Origin: Gammaproteobacteria bacterium
GTDB taxonomy: Bacteria > Pseudomonadota > Gammaproteobacteria > Pseudomonadales > Azotimanducaceae
DNA: 64,000 nucleotides
Assembly (NCBI GenBank): GCA_020832085.1
Contig: JAFIFJ010000098.1
Coordinates: forward strand, 40,219-104,218
Reading direction: 5' to 3'
In this document: piece by piece, positions 53,527 through 60,825 of the stretch
Layout: every line of letters starts with the position of its first letter
Numbering within the stretch: position 1 is the first letter of the stretch
Position numbers and translations under genes: made by a program
Notes under the pieces: generated by a model
Database searches by the model: none
The model's input: the letters and a program-made list of their open reading frames with translations, nothing else
What the model was told of the DNA's origin: nothing

Positions 53527-55778
53527 TGACATCCGCAACGCGCAAGCTGGTCCCCCTGCTCTGCCTGATGGCGCTGTGGTCCACCATGATGCCCGCAGTC
53601 CATGCCGAGGCCGAGGCTGAGACACAGGCCGACATCGAACCCAACAACCGTGAGCCCGTGGTCTTCGAGACGCTGGCTCCCCTGCCGGAGCATGCCCGCA
53701 CCAGCATCAATGTCATCGAGCAGCTCACCCGTCACCACTATGTCCGCCAGCGCCTCGATGACAGCCTCTCCAGCGAGATCCTCGACCGCTACGTGGAGAT
53801 GCTCGACCCTCAGCGCTCCTATTTTCTCGCCAGCGACGTGGCCGCCTTCGAGCCCTACCGCTACCAGCTCGATGACGCCCTGCGCCAGGGCAATCTCGAA
53901 CCAGCCTTCGAAATGTTCAACCGCTACCAGAACCGACTCGAAGAGCGGTTGAACTTCACCCTGGACAAAATCGACGCCGGCCTCGATCAGCTCGACTTCA
54001 ACACCAGCGCCACCCTGGAAACGGACCGCTCGGAGGCAGACTGGATCGAAGACCGGGCGGCCATGGACGACCTCTGGACGCGCCGCTTGAAGGCCAATGT
54101 CCTGTCCATGCTGCTCAACGACCGTGAACTCGATGACATTGCGACCGCTCTGGAGCGCCGCTACCGCAATCGTCTCGTCCGAGCCGCCCAGACCAACTCC
54201 GAAGATGCCTTCCAGATATTCATGAACTCGGTGGCCATGTCCTTCGACCCCCACACTCAGTACTTCTCTCCGCGTACGTCGGAGAACTTCAACATCAACA
54301 TGAGCCTGTCGCTGGAGGGCATCGGCGCGGTATTGCGCCCCGAGGACGAGTACACCTCGGTGGTGCGCCTCGTGCCCGCAGGCCCGGCTGACAAGAGCGG
54401 CCTGCTGCGGCCGTCCGATCGCATCATCGGTGTCGCCCAGGAAGACGAGGAAATGGTCGACGTGATCGGCTGGCGCCTCGACGACGTGGTCGATCTGATC
54501 CGCGGCCCGGCGGGCACAACGGTCCGCCTCGACGTGGTGGGGGCCGACGCCGGTCCCGGCGCCCAGCCGCGTGAGATCAGCCTGGTGCGGGAGGCCGTGA
54601 AGCTCGAGGAACAGTCCGCTCAGCGGCGCATCATCGAGGTCGAGCGCAACGGGCGTCAGCACAAGGTCGGCGTGATCGAGATCCCCACCTTCTACATCGA
54701 CTTCAAGGCCCTGCAGGCCGGGGATCCGGAGTACAAGAGTACGACCCGGGATGTCCGCCGTCTGATTGCCGAACTCGAAGCCGAGGAGGTGGACGGCATC
54801 ATCGTGGATCTGCGCAACAACGGCGGCGGCTCGCTGCAGGAAGCCAGTGCGCTCACCGGCCTGTTCATCAAGGCGGGACCCACCGTCCAGGTGCGCAGCG
54901 CCAGCGGCCGCGTGGACCTGTTCAACGACGAGGGTGGCGAGGTGGCCTGGGATGGTCCCCTGGCGGTCCTGGTCAATCGGCTCTCGGCATCGGCCTCGGA
55001 AATTTTTGCCGGCGCCATCCAGGACTACCAGCGCGGTCTCGTCATCGGCGGCCAGACCTTCGGCAAGGGCACCGTGCAGACCCTGATTCCTCTCAATCGG
55101 GGCCAGCTCAAACTGACCCAGGCAAAGTTCTACCGGGTGTCCGGCCAGAGCACGCAGCACCAGGGCGTCATCCCCGACATCGAGTTCCCGGAGATCTACG
55201 ATCAGGAAAGGATCGGTGAGAGCACCCTGACCGACGCCCTGCCCTGGGACGTGATCCGGCCGACCCGCTTCCGCCGCGAACAGAGTCTGGCGCCCATGAT
55301 CAGCATGCTGGACGTGCGCCATCAGTCTCGCATCGAGCATGATCCGGAGTTCGCCTACCTGAACGATCTGGTCTCGCGCAATCGGGAGCAGGCTGCCCGC
55401 ACCACCATCTCCCTCAACGAGGCCCAGCGGCGTGAGGAAAAGGCCGCTGAGGAAGCCTGGCGGGTGGATCTCGAGAATCGCCGGCGGATCGCCCGCGGCA
55501 AGAAACCCATCGAGGACATGGCGCAGCTGCGTCAGCTCACCGCCGCCGGAGAAGCCGCAGGCGGCGCCAGCGGCGGCCCGCCCCCGCTGAGCGCCCTCGA
55601 CGAGGACGGCATGCCGGTGAACGGAGACGAGGACAACGGCGGCGAGATGGCTGCCAAGGACGACGATGACCTCGATGGCCTGCTGCAGGAAACCGGTCAC
55701 ATCCTGATCGATTTCGTGACGCTGCGTCAGAGCGTCGCCGACCTCGACGACGCCACGGCGGCTATCCGCAGCAACTGA
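53523..55778 (+). CDS. prc: Tail-specific (carboxy-terminal) protease Prc
   Basis: A 751-residue periplasmic protease that degrades proteins from the C-terminus, including SsrA-tagged proteins and envelope enzymes. It has a signal peptide (about 1-28, ending VHA), N-terminal helical domain, PDZ domain (about 250-350: LSLEGIGAVLRP), and protease core with the catalytic Ser in SASASEIF (about 490) and Lys in FGKGTVQ (about 515), 25 residues apart as in E. coli Prc. The C-terminal DUF3340-like tail is present and rich in Asp/Gly. ATG 53523 has GAGAGG five bases upstream. Divergent from the FKBP gene. Confidence 0.94.
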   Translation: MMTSATRKLVPLLCLMALWSTMMPAVHAEAEAETQADIEPNNREPVVFETLAPLPEHARTSINVIEQLTRHHYVRQRLDDSLSSEILDRYVEMLDPQRSYFLASDVAAFEPYRYQLDDALRQGNLEPAFEMFNRYQNRLEERLNFTLDKIDAGLDQLDFNTSATLETDRSEADWIEDRAAMDDLWTRRLKANVLSMLLNDRELDDIATALERRYRNRLVRAAQTNSEDAFQIFMNSVAMSFDPHTQYFSPRTSENFNINMSLSLEGIGAVLRPEDEYTSVVRLVPAGPADKSGLLRPSDRIIGVAQEDEEMVDVIGWRLDDVVDLIRGPAGTTVRLDVVGADAGPGAQPREISLVREAVKLEEQSAQRRIIEVERNGRQHKVGVIEIPTFYIDFKALQAGDPEYKSTTRDVRRLIAELEAEEVDGIIVDLRNNGGGSLQEASALTGLFIKAGPTVQVRSASGRVDLFNDEGGEVAWDGPLAVLVNRLSASASEIFAGAIQDYQRGLVIGGQTFGKGTVQTLIPLNRGQLKLTQAKFYRVSGQSTQHQGVIPDIEFPEIYDQERIGESTLTDALPWDVIRPTRFRREQSLAPMISMLDVRHQSRIEHDPEFAYLNDLVSRNREQAARTTISLNEAQRREEKAAEEAWRVDLENRRRIARGKKPIEDMAQLRQLTAAGEAAGGASGGPPPLSALDEDGMPVNGDEDNGGEMAAKDDDDLDGLLQETGHILIDFVTLRQSVADLDDATAAIRSN

Positions 55779-55841
55779 CAGCGACCCCACGGGCGCAGCG
55801 GCCACCGAGGCCGCTGCGCCCCGGCCCACCCCGAACAATAC

Positions 55842-56024
55842 TGGACACCCAAAAAGTACTGGACACCCAAAAACTTCCTGGATGTCCCCGAATGATTGGA
55901 CATCCACAAAAGTATTGGACACCCAAGAAAAAAAGTACTGGACACCCAAAAACTTCCTGGATGTCCCCGAATGATTGGACATCCACAAAAGTATTGGACA
56001 CCCAAGAAAGTTCGTGGATGTCCA
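55842..56024 (+). repeat. AT-rich array of ten TGGAC/TGGAT motifs every 18-19 bp
   Basis: Motifs TGGACACCCA, TGGATGTCC and TGGACATCCA begin at 55842, 55860, 55879, 55897, 55916, 55939, 55958, 55976, 55995 and 56015. Spacing is 18-20 bp except for one 23-bp step at an extended A-run. A block of four motifs is duplicated almost perfectly (55855-55933 and from 55934; 79-bp period). Composition is much richer in A and T than the neighbouring genes. The array ends about 10 bp before the ribosome binding site of the acyl-CoA synthetase gene. Confidence 0.9.
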
Positions 56025-56043
56025 GAAATTCAGGAGGGGACCC

Positions 56044-57594
56044 ATGCATCCCGGTGTTCACGCCGCGAAGCAGCCGGACAAGCCTGCCGTCATCATGGCG
56101 GCGACGGGCAAGACCATAAGCTACCGGGAACTGGAGCAGACCTCGAACAGGGGTGCGCAGCTGTTTCGCAGCCTGGGCCTGAAAGCCGGCGACCACATCG
56201 CCTTCATGCTGGAGAACTGCCCCGAGTTTCTGCCCCTGTGCTGGGCCGCTCACCGCGCCGGCCTCTATTACACGGCCATCAGCTATCGACTGCAGGAGGA
56301 GGAAGTCGCCTACATCATCGATGACTGCCAGGCACGGGTCTTCATCACCTCCCACGCCCAGGCAGACCTCTCCGCGCGCCTGCGACCCCACATGTCAGGG
56401 GTGGACAAAGCCTACATGCTTGGCGGGACGGTGGACGGTTTCGAGTCCTTTGAGACCGCCACGGCGGAGCAGCCTGCGACGCCCATCGCCGACGAAACCG
56501 AAGGCGCGGACATGCTCTACTCCTCCGGGACCACCGGCCGCCCGAAAGGGATCAAGGTGCCGCTGTCAGGGGAGCCGCTGGGATCCGCCGCCGCGCTGCT
56601 GGGGCTGGTACAGGGCCTCTACCAGATGGACGAGAACGTCCGCTATCTGTCCCCGGCACCCCTCTACCACTCCGCCCCGCTGCGCTACAACATGGCCGTG
56701 ACCCGCCTCGGGGGCACTTCCGTGGTCATGGAGAGGTTCGACCCGGAGGCGGCGCTGAAGCTCATCGAGCAGTACCGGCTGACCCACGCCCAGTTCGTAC
56801 CGACCATGTTCGTGCGCATGCTGAAGCTGCCTGAGCAGGATCGCAGCCGCTACGACCTGTCGTCGCTGAAGGTGGCGATCCACGCCGCCGCACCCTGCCC
56901 GGTGCAGGTCAAGCAGGCCATGATGGACTGGTGGGGACCGGTGATTCACGAGTACTACGCCGGCACCGAGGGCAATGGTTTTTGTGCGGTGGGACCCCAG
57001 GACTGGCTGGCCCACCCCGGCACCGTCGGCCGCGCGCTGATGGGAGAGATCCACATCTGCGACGATGACGGCCGGGAACTGCCCACCGGACAGGTGGGTA
57101 CGGTCTATTTCGGTGGCGGCAACGAGTTCGAGTATCACAACGACCCCGCCAAAACTGAAGACTCCCGCCATCCCAGAGAGAAGGGCTGGTCGACCCTGGG
57201 CGACATGGGCTATGTGGATGAAGAGGGCTTCCTCTACCTCACCGACCGCAAGACTTTCATGATCATTTCCGGCGGCGTCAACATCTACCCCCAGGAGGTG
57301 GAGAACCTGCTGGTGAACCACCCGCGAGTGGCCGACGTGGCGGTGTTCGGCGTGCCCAATGAGGAATTCGGCGAAGAGGTGAAGGCGGTGGTGCAGCCCG
57401 TGACCTGGGCCGACGCGGGGGAAGAACTCGCCGAGGAACTGATCGGCTACTGCCGCGCACACCTCTCACACATCAAGTCCCCGCGCAGCGTTGACTTCGA
57501 GCGGGAACTGCCCCGCCATCCCACCGGCAAGCTCTACAAGCGCCTGCTGCGGGACCGTTACTGGGAAGGCCACGGACCTTCGCGGATTCTCTGA
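56044..57594 (+). CDS. Acyl-CoA synthetase (AMP-forming)
   Basis: A 516-residue enzyme of the ANL superfamily that activates a carboxylic acid with ATP and joins it to CoA. Visible: P-loop YSSGTTGRPKG, YYAGTEG (A5), the Asp of GDMGYVDEEGFLYLTDR (A7), the hinge, and the C-terminal catalytic Lys in HPTGKLYK. It resembles FadD-type enzymes that act on fatty or alicyclic acids; the substrate is not clear. ATG 56044 has AGGAGG six bases upstream. The frame continues back into the repeat array, but an upstream start would encode repeat sequence. Confidence 0.92.
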   Translation: MHPGVHAAKQPDKPAVIMAATGKTISYRELEQTSNRGAQLFRSLGLKAGDHIAFMLENCPEFLPLCWAAHRAGLYYTAISYRLQEEEVAYIIDDCQARVFITSHAQADLSARLRPHMSGVDKAYMLGGTVDGFESFETATAEQPATPIADETEGADMLYSSGTTGRPKGIKVPLSGEPLGSAAALLGLVQGLYQMDENVRYLSPAPLYHSAPLRYNMAVTRLGGTSVVMERFDPEAALKLIEQYRLTHAQFVPTMFVRMLKLPEQDRSRYDLSSLKVAIHAAAPCPVQVKQAMMDWWGPVIHEYYAGTEGNGFCAVGPQDWLAHPGTVGRALMGEIHICDDDGRELPTGQVGTVYFGGGNEFEYHNDPAKTEDSRHPREKGWSTLGDMGYVDEEGFLYLTDRKTFMIISGGVNIYPQEVENLLVNHPRVADVAVFGVPNEEFGEEVKAVVQPVTWADAGEELAEELIGYCRAHLSHIKSPRSVDFERELPRHPTGKLYKRLLRDRYWEGHGPSRIL

Positions 57595-57599
57595 AATCG

Positions 57600-57617
57600 C
57601 GGGCGGCGCTGCGCCCG
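57600..57617. terminator. Short GC hairpin between convergent genes
   Basis: CGGGCG, 6-base loop, CGCCCG, in the 38-bp gap between the acyl-CoA synthetase and thrS stop codons. There is no T-run, so termination activity is uncertain. Confidence 0.3.
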
Positions 57618-57632
57618 AGGTGAGCGCCTGCC

Positions 57633-59483
57633 TCACCCCGGCAGCTTGAAGGACAGCGAGCGCTCGCGGATGGTGTCGAGCAACGCCGCTTCGAAGTCAT
57701 CCAGGGACAGGGACACCTGCTGCTGCACGCCGTAGCGCCGCAGCGTCACGCTGCGTTCCTCCACCTCACGCTCACCCACCACCAGCAGATTCGGGATCTT
57801 CTGCGTGGTGCCTTCGCGGATCTTGCGCGACACGGTCTCGCCTTCGTCCGCCAGCTCCGCCCGCACCATGTTCCGGCGCAGTCGGGCGACCACTTCGCGG
57901 CCATAATCGCCGAAGCGGTCCGCCACCGTGATCACCTGCACCTGAACCGGGGCCAGCCAGGTGGGGAAAGCCCCGCCGAAATGCTCGATCAGGAATGCCA
58001 CCATGCGCTCATGGGTGGAGAACGGCGCCCGATGGATGACCCAGGGCATGTGCATGGCGCCATCGGAACCCTTGTACTCCAGGCCGAGCCGCTTGGGCTG
58101 GGCGAAGTCGAGCTGCGCGGTGGACACGGTTTCCTCCCGGCCGGTCACGGTCCGGAACTGGAAGTCGAGCTTAGGACCGTAGAACGCCGCCTCACCGGGC
58201 CCGTCGGTATAGGGAATCTCGAGTTCCTCCAGCAGCTCCTGCAGGATCTTCTCGGCATAGGCCCAGGACTTGGGGTCATCGATGTATTTTTCCTTGCCCT
58301 TGGGGTCCTCGGGATCCCAGCGCGACAGGCGGATCGAATAGTCCTCGATGCCGAGCAGCGCATAGGCCTCACGGTACATCTGCAGCACCGACTTGAACTC
58401 GTCCTTGATCTGATCCTCGGTGCAGTAGATGTGGGCATCGTTCATGCACATCCCGCGCACGCGAACCAGACCGCTGACGCCGCCGGAATCCTCCCAGCGG
58501 TGAACATTGCCGTACTCGGCCAGACGCAGCGGCAGGTCCCGATAGCTGCGCGGCCGCGCCGCATACACTCGGTGGTGATGAGGGCAGTTCATGGGGCGCA
58601 GCACATAGCGCTCCTTGATGCGCTCTTCGCCCTCGGCTCCTTCGGAGCGGTCCTCCACTTCCATCACCGGAAACATGGCGTCTTCGTAATAGGGCAGATG
58701 ACCGCTCTGCCAGTAGAGCTCGACCTTGGCCAGCTCCGGCGTCGACACGCGCTGATAGTCGTAGCGGAACTCCAGTTCCTTGGCGAGCTTCTCGATCTCG
58801 TCACGCACCACCGTTCCGTGGGGCAGCCACAGGGGCAGGCCACGGCCGATGACATTGTCGATGTGGTAGAGATCGAGCTCGCGCCCGAGCTTCTTGTGAT
58901 CCCGAGCCAGGGCATCCTCGTAGGCCGCCACGTGGGCCTGAAGCTCCTCAGCGCTGCGAAAGGCCCAGGCATAGATCCGGGTCATCATCACGTTGTCGGA
59001 ATCACCGCGCCAATAGGCACCGGCCACGCTGCGCAACTTGAAGGCGTCGCGGGGAATGTCCTTGGTGGTGTGGACGTGGGGACCTTCGCACATGTCGAGG
59101 AAGGGCCCGTTGCGGAAGAAGGTCAGTTCCTTCAGATCATGCTTGGCAAACAGCTCCTCGGCGTACTCCCGTTTGTAGGGCTCACCCATTTCCTCGAGGC
59201 GCGCCATGGCCGCGTCATAGGGCAGATCCTCGCGATCGAAGCGCTGTCCCTTCTTGAGGATCTTCTTCATCCGCCGCTCGAGTTCGGGGAAGTCCTCGTC
59301 GGTGAGGGGCTCGCTGAGAATGAAGTCGTAGTAGAAGCCGTCGCGTATGGGCGGTCCGAAGCCCAGGGTCGACCCGGGCCGCATTTCCAGCACGGCCTGA
59401 GCCAGGACGTGGGCCAGAGAGTGCCGTTGCCGATAGAGCTCGTCATCGGCGGCCAGATCGCCGCTGTGCTCGAATTGCGCCAT
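57633..59483 (-). CDS. thrS: Threonyl-tRNA synthetase lacking the TGS domain
   Basis: A 616-residue enzyme that charges tRNA-Thr. The editing domain is present (HSLAH near residue 21, CEGPHVH, YWRGDSDN), and so is the class II core: zinc ligands Cys in RPMNCPHH, His in NDAHIYC and His in VIHRAP; motif 2 VHRWEDSGG; then the anticodon-binding domain (TWLAPVQVQVI). It starts directly at the editing domain: the ~60-residue TGS domain of the usual enzyme is absent. ATG 59483 has GAGG eight bases upstream, and an intrinsic terminator lies just before it. It is not followed by infC-rpmI-rplT, so it may be a second copy (inference). Confidence 0.93.
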   Translation of the reverse strand: MAQFEHSGDLAADDELYRQRHSLAHVLAQAVLEMRPGSTLGFGPPIRDGFYYDFILSEPLTDEDFPELERRMKKILKKGQRFDREDLPYDAAMARLEEMGEPYKREYAEELFAKHDLKELTFFRNGPFLDMCEGPHVHTTKDIPRDAFKLRSVAGAYWRGDSDNVMMTRIYAWAFRSAEELQAHVAAYEDALARDHKKLGRELDLYHIDNVIGRGLPLWLPHGTVVRDEIEKLAKELEFRYDYQRVSTPELAKVELYWQSGHLPYYEDAMFPVMEVEDRSEGAEGEERIKERYVLRPMNCPHHHRVYAARPRSYRDLPLRLAEYGNVHRWEDSGGVSGLVRVRGMCMNDAHIYCTEDQIKDEFKSVLQMYREAYALLGIEDYSIRLSRWDPEDPKGKEKYIDDPKSWAYAEKILQELLEELEIPYTDGPGEAAFYGPKLDFQFRTVTGREETVSTAQLDFAQPKRLGLEYKGSDGAMHMPWVIHRAPFSTHERMVAFLIEHFGGAFPTWLAPVQVQVITVADRFGDYGREVVARLRRNMVRAELADEGETVSRKIREGTTQKIPNLLVVGEREVEERSVTLRRYGVQQQVSLSLDDFEAALLDTIRERSLSFKLPG

Positions 59484-59495
59484 TTCCCGTTCCTC

Positions 59496-59535
59496 AAAAA
59501 CAAAAAACCCCGGTCGGCGATGCCTTCCGGGGTTT
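59496..59535 (-). terminator. Attenuator-type intrinsic terminator before thrS
   Basis: On the minus strand AAACCCCGG, 13-base loop, CCGGGGTTT, followed by TTTG and TTTTT. It lies between the leader peptide and the thrS ribosome binding site. No minus-strand gene lies upstream before the divergent Sel1 gene, so it can only act on the thrS leader transcript. Confidence 0.8.
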
Positions 59536-59541
59536 CTCGAA

Positions 59542-59564
59542 AAAGGCACCACCTGGTCGCCTTT
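59542..59564 (-). promoter_or_regulatory. Second hairpin in the thrS leader
   Basis: AAAGGCGACC pairs with GGTGCCTTT on the minus strand (one bulged G). GGCCTT just upstream and AAGGC just downstream are complementary to the same arms, giving the alternating GCCTT / AAGGC / GCCTT / AAGGC order needed for mutually exclusive hairpins. Confidence 0.55.
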
Positions 59565-59582
59565 CTCCCAAGGCCACCCAAC

Positions 59583-59618
59583 TCAAATCGTCGTAGTCAG
59601 TCCGTCACTGCAAATCAT
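59583..59618 (-). CDS. thrS leader peptide with three consecutive Thr codons
   Basis: An 11-codon frame reading MICSDGLTTTI, then TGA, with threonine codons ACT ACG ACG in a row. An in-frame ATG at 59636 would extend it to 17 residues. It sits between a probable promoter and two hairpins, the second a terminator, ahead of threonyl-tRNA synthetase. Ribosome stalling at the Thr codons when charged tRNA-Thr is low would change RNA folding and let transcription into thrS. The ribosome binding site is weak for both starts. Confidence 0.65.
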   Translation of the reverse strand: MICSDGLTTTI

Positions 59619-59654
59619 GAGGACACTCGCTACCATGCGGTCTCAACGGCCGCC

Positions 59655-59683
59655 ATGATAAGTCCCCATGCCCCGAAAGCCAA
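59655..59683 (-). promoter_or_regulatory. Probable sigma70 promoter of the thrS leader
   Basis: -35 TTGGCT (59683-59678), 17-base spacer, -10 TATCAT (59660-59655) on the minus strand. Transcription would start near 59648, about 12 bases before the first leader ATG. It overlaps the start of the divergent Sel1-repeat gene. Confidence 0.5.
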
Positions 59684-60387
59684 CGCCGAAGACCTGCTCG
59701 AGCACCCTCCTGTGCTGCCTGCTCGCTCTGCTCAGCACCACGGCCATCGCCGACGACGCAACGGATGGCACGGGCTCGCCCGCCTGCCTCGCCGCCACCG
59801 CAGGCGACGACACGGACGCCATGCTGGCGGCCTGCCTGCCGGGGCGCCAAAGCGGCAACCTCGTGGACGGCTACAATCTGGCGGTCGGTCTGCGGACACA
59901 CGCCCCCGCGGAGTCCCTGGCCCACCTGCGCTGGGCCGCTGACGGCGGGCTGCCCGAGGCGGCCCATGTCTATGGCAACCTGCTCATCGACCAGGGCGAC
60001 GTGGATCGCGGCCTGGGCCAGCTGGCCGCCGCCGCCCAGGCCGGACTGGTCGCGGCCCAGTACGATTACGCCACCGCCCTGCTGGAAGTCCGCGGCCCCG
60101 AACAGCGCGACACCATCGTCTACTGGTACGCCCAGGCCGCCGCCAACGGGGATCAGTCCGCCCGCTACAATCTGGGCGTGCTGTACCTGGAGGGCCACCT
60201 GGGTGGGCCGGACCCGATCCTGGCCTGGGCTTGGTTCTCCACGCTGGACCGGCTGGAGGGGCACCCCCAGCTCTACCGCCTGGTCAATCGCCTCTCCCGG
60301 GAGATGTCCCGGGAGGAGCGTCAGCGCGCCGAGCGTCTGCGGGAGGTGCTTGCCAGCGACCCGATGGACATCTTCGAAGCCCCCTGA
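59668..60387 (+). CDS. Exported Sel1-repeat protein
   Basis: A 239-residue protein with a signal peptide (about 1-28, ending AIA) and three or four Sel1-like (TPR-related) repeats from about residue 75: LAHLRWAADGGLPEAAHVYG, AQAGLVAAQYDYATALLE, ARYNLGVLYLEG. Such proteins are periplasmic scaffolds for protein-protein contact. Two cysteine pairs early in the mature part may form disulfides. ATG 59668 lacks a good ribosome binding site. It is divergent from thrS. Confidence 0.82.
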   Translation: MPRKPTPKTCSSTLLCCLLALLSTTAIADDATDGTGSPACLAATAGDDTDAMLAACLPGRQSGNLVDGYNLAVGLRTHAPAESLAHLRWAADGGLPEAAHVYGNLLIDQGDVDRGLGQLAAAAQAGLVAAQYDYATALLEVRGPEQRDTIVYWYAQAAANGDQSARYNLGVLYLEGHLGGPDPILAWAWFSTLDRLEGHPQLYRLVNRLSREMSREERQRAERLREVLASDPMDIFEAP

Positions 60388-60408
60388 GCCGGAAGCGATG
60401 CCCCGTCG

Positions 60409-60414
60409 TATAAT
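60409..60414 (+). promoter_or_regulatory. Consensus -10 hexamer upstream of the DUF6482-like gene
   Basis: TATAAT in the 68-bp gap before the gene at 60456. No good -35 is visible at 16-18 bp, so the promoter may need an activator or be a chance match. Confidence 0.35.
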
Positions 60415-60455
60415 GTTGGTGTGACACGGGCAGGGATTGGGACAGGAGTGCACCC

Positions 60456-60758
60456 ATGACCCTGGAACAGCTTCGACGCCGTCTCGCTGCCGGTGAGAAT
60501 CCGGAGGCGGAGATCATCTCCGTGGAAGGCATGGTCTACGTGGTCCGCGTCGATGCCGACCACATGCTCACCGACGGTGAGGCCCAATCGCTGCGCTTTC
60601 GCAGCGCGCATGCAGCCAGCAAGGCTCTCGGGCAGGCCGGCCTCGCCAGCGCCTGGCTGGTCCACCATTCGCCCTACGACGAGATGGTCGGCCGCTTCGA
60701 CGAGGCCCTGCCGAGGCCCGAACCCCTGCGCACTCGCATGACCTTCCGGGAGGTTTGA
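60456..60758 (+). CDS. DUF6482-like small protein
   Basis: A 100-residue cytoplasmic protein. It resembles the DUF6482 proteins of pseudomonads: an opening helix (LEQLRRRLAAGENPEAE), IISVEGMVYVVRV, a short DGEAQSLRFRSAHAA, then VHHSPYDEMVG. Function unknown. ATG 60456 has AGGAG seven bases upstream. It lies just before lon on the same strand. Confidence 0.72.
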   Translation: MTLEQLRRRLAAGENPEAEIISVEGMVYVVRVDADHMLTDGEAQSLRFRSAHAASKALGQAGLASAWLVHHSPYDEMVGRFDEALPRPEPLRTRMTFREV

Positions 60759-60825
60759 ATCCGATCCCATCGTCCCCATGATCCGACAGAGCCCTCACCA
60801 CCATGGCAGTCTGGAAGTGCAACGG

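Noticed and set aside
55842..56024. CRISPR array
   Set aside because: Repeat motif is only ~10 bp, spacers are 8-9 bp and recur between units, and no cas genes are present.
53475..56045. 856-codon open frame on the minus strand across prc and the repeat array
   Set aside because: Antisense shadow of prc in GC-rich DNA; the product has no recognisable domain, and prc on the other strand has full catalytic motifs.
59496..59640. T-box riboswitch controlling thrS
   Set aside because: No T-box sequence or specifier-loop fold is visible and T-boxes are rare in Gammaproteobacteria; the Thr-codon leader peptide explains the terminator better.
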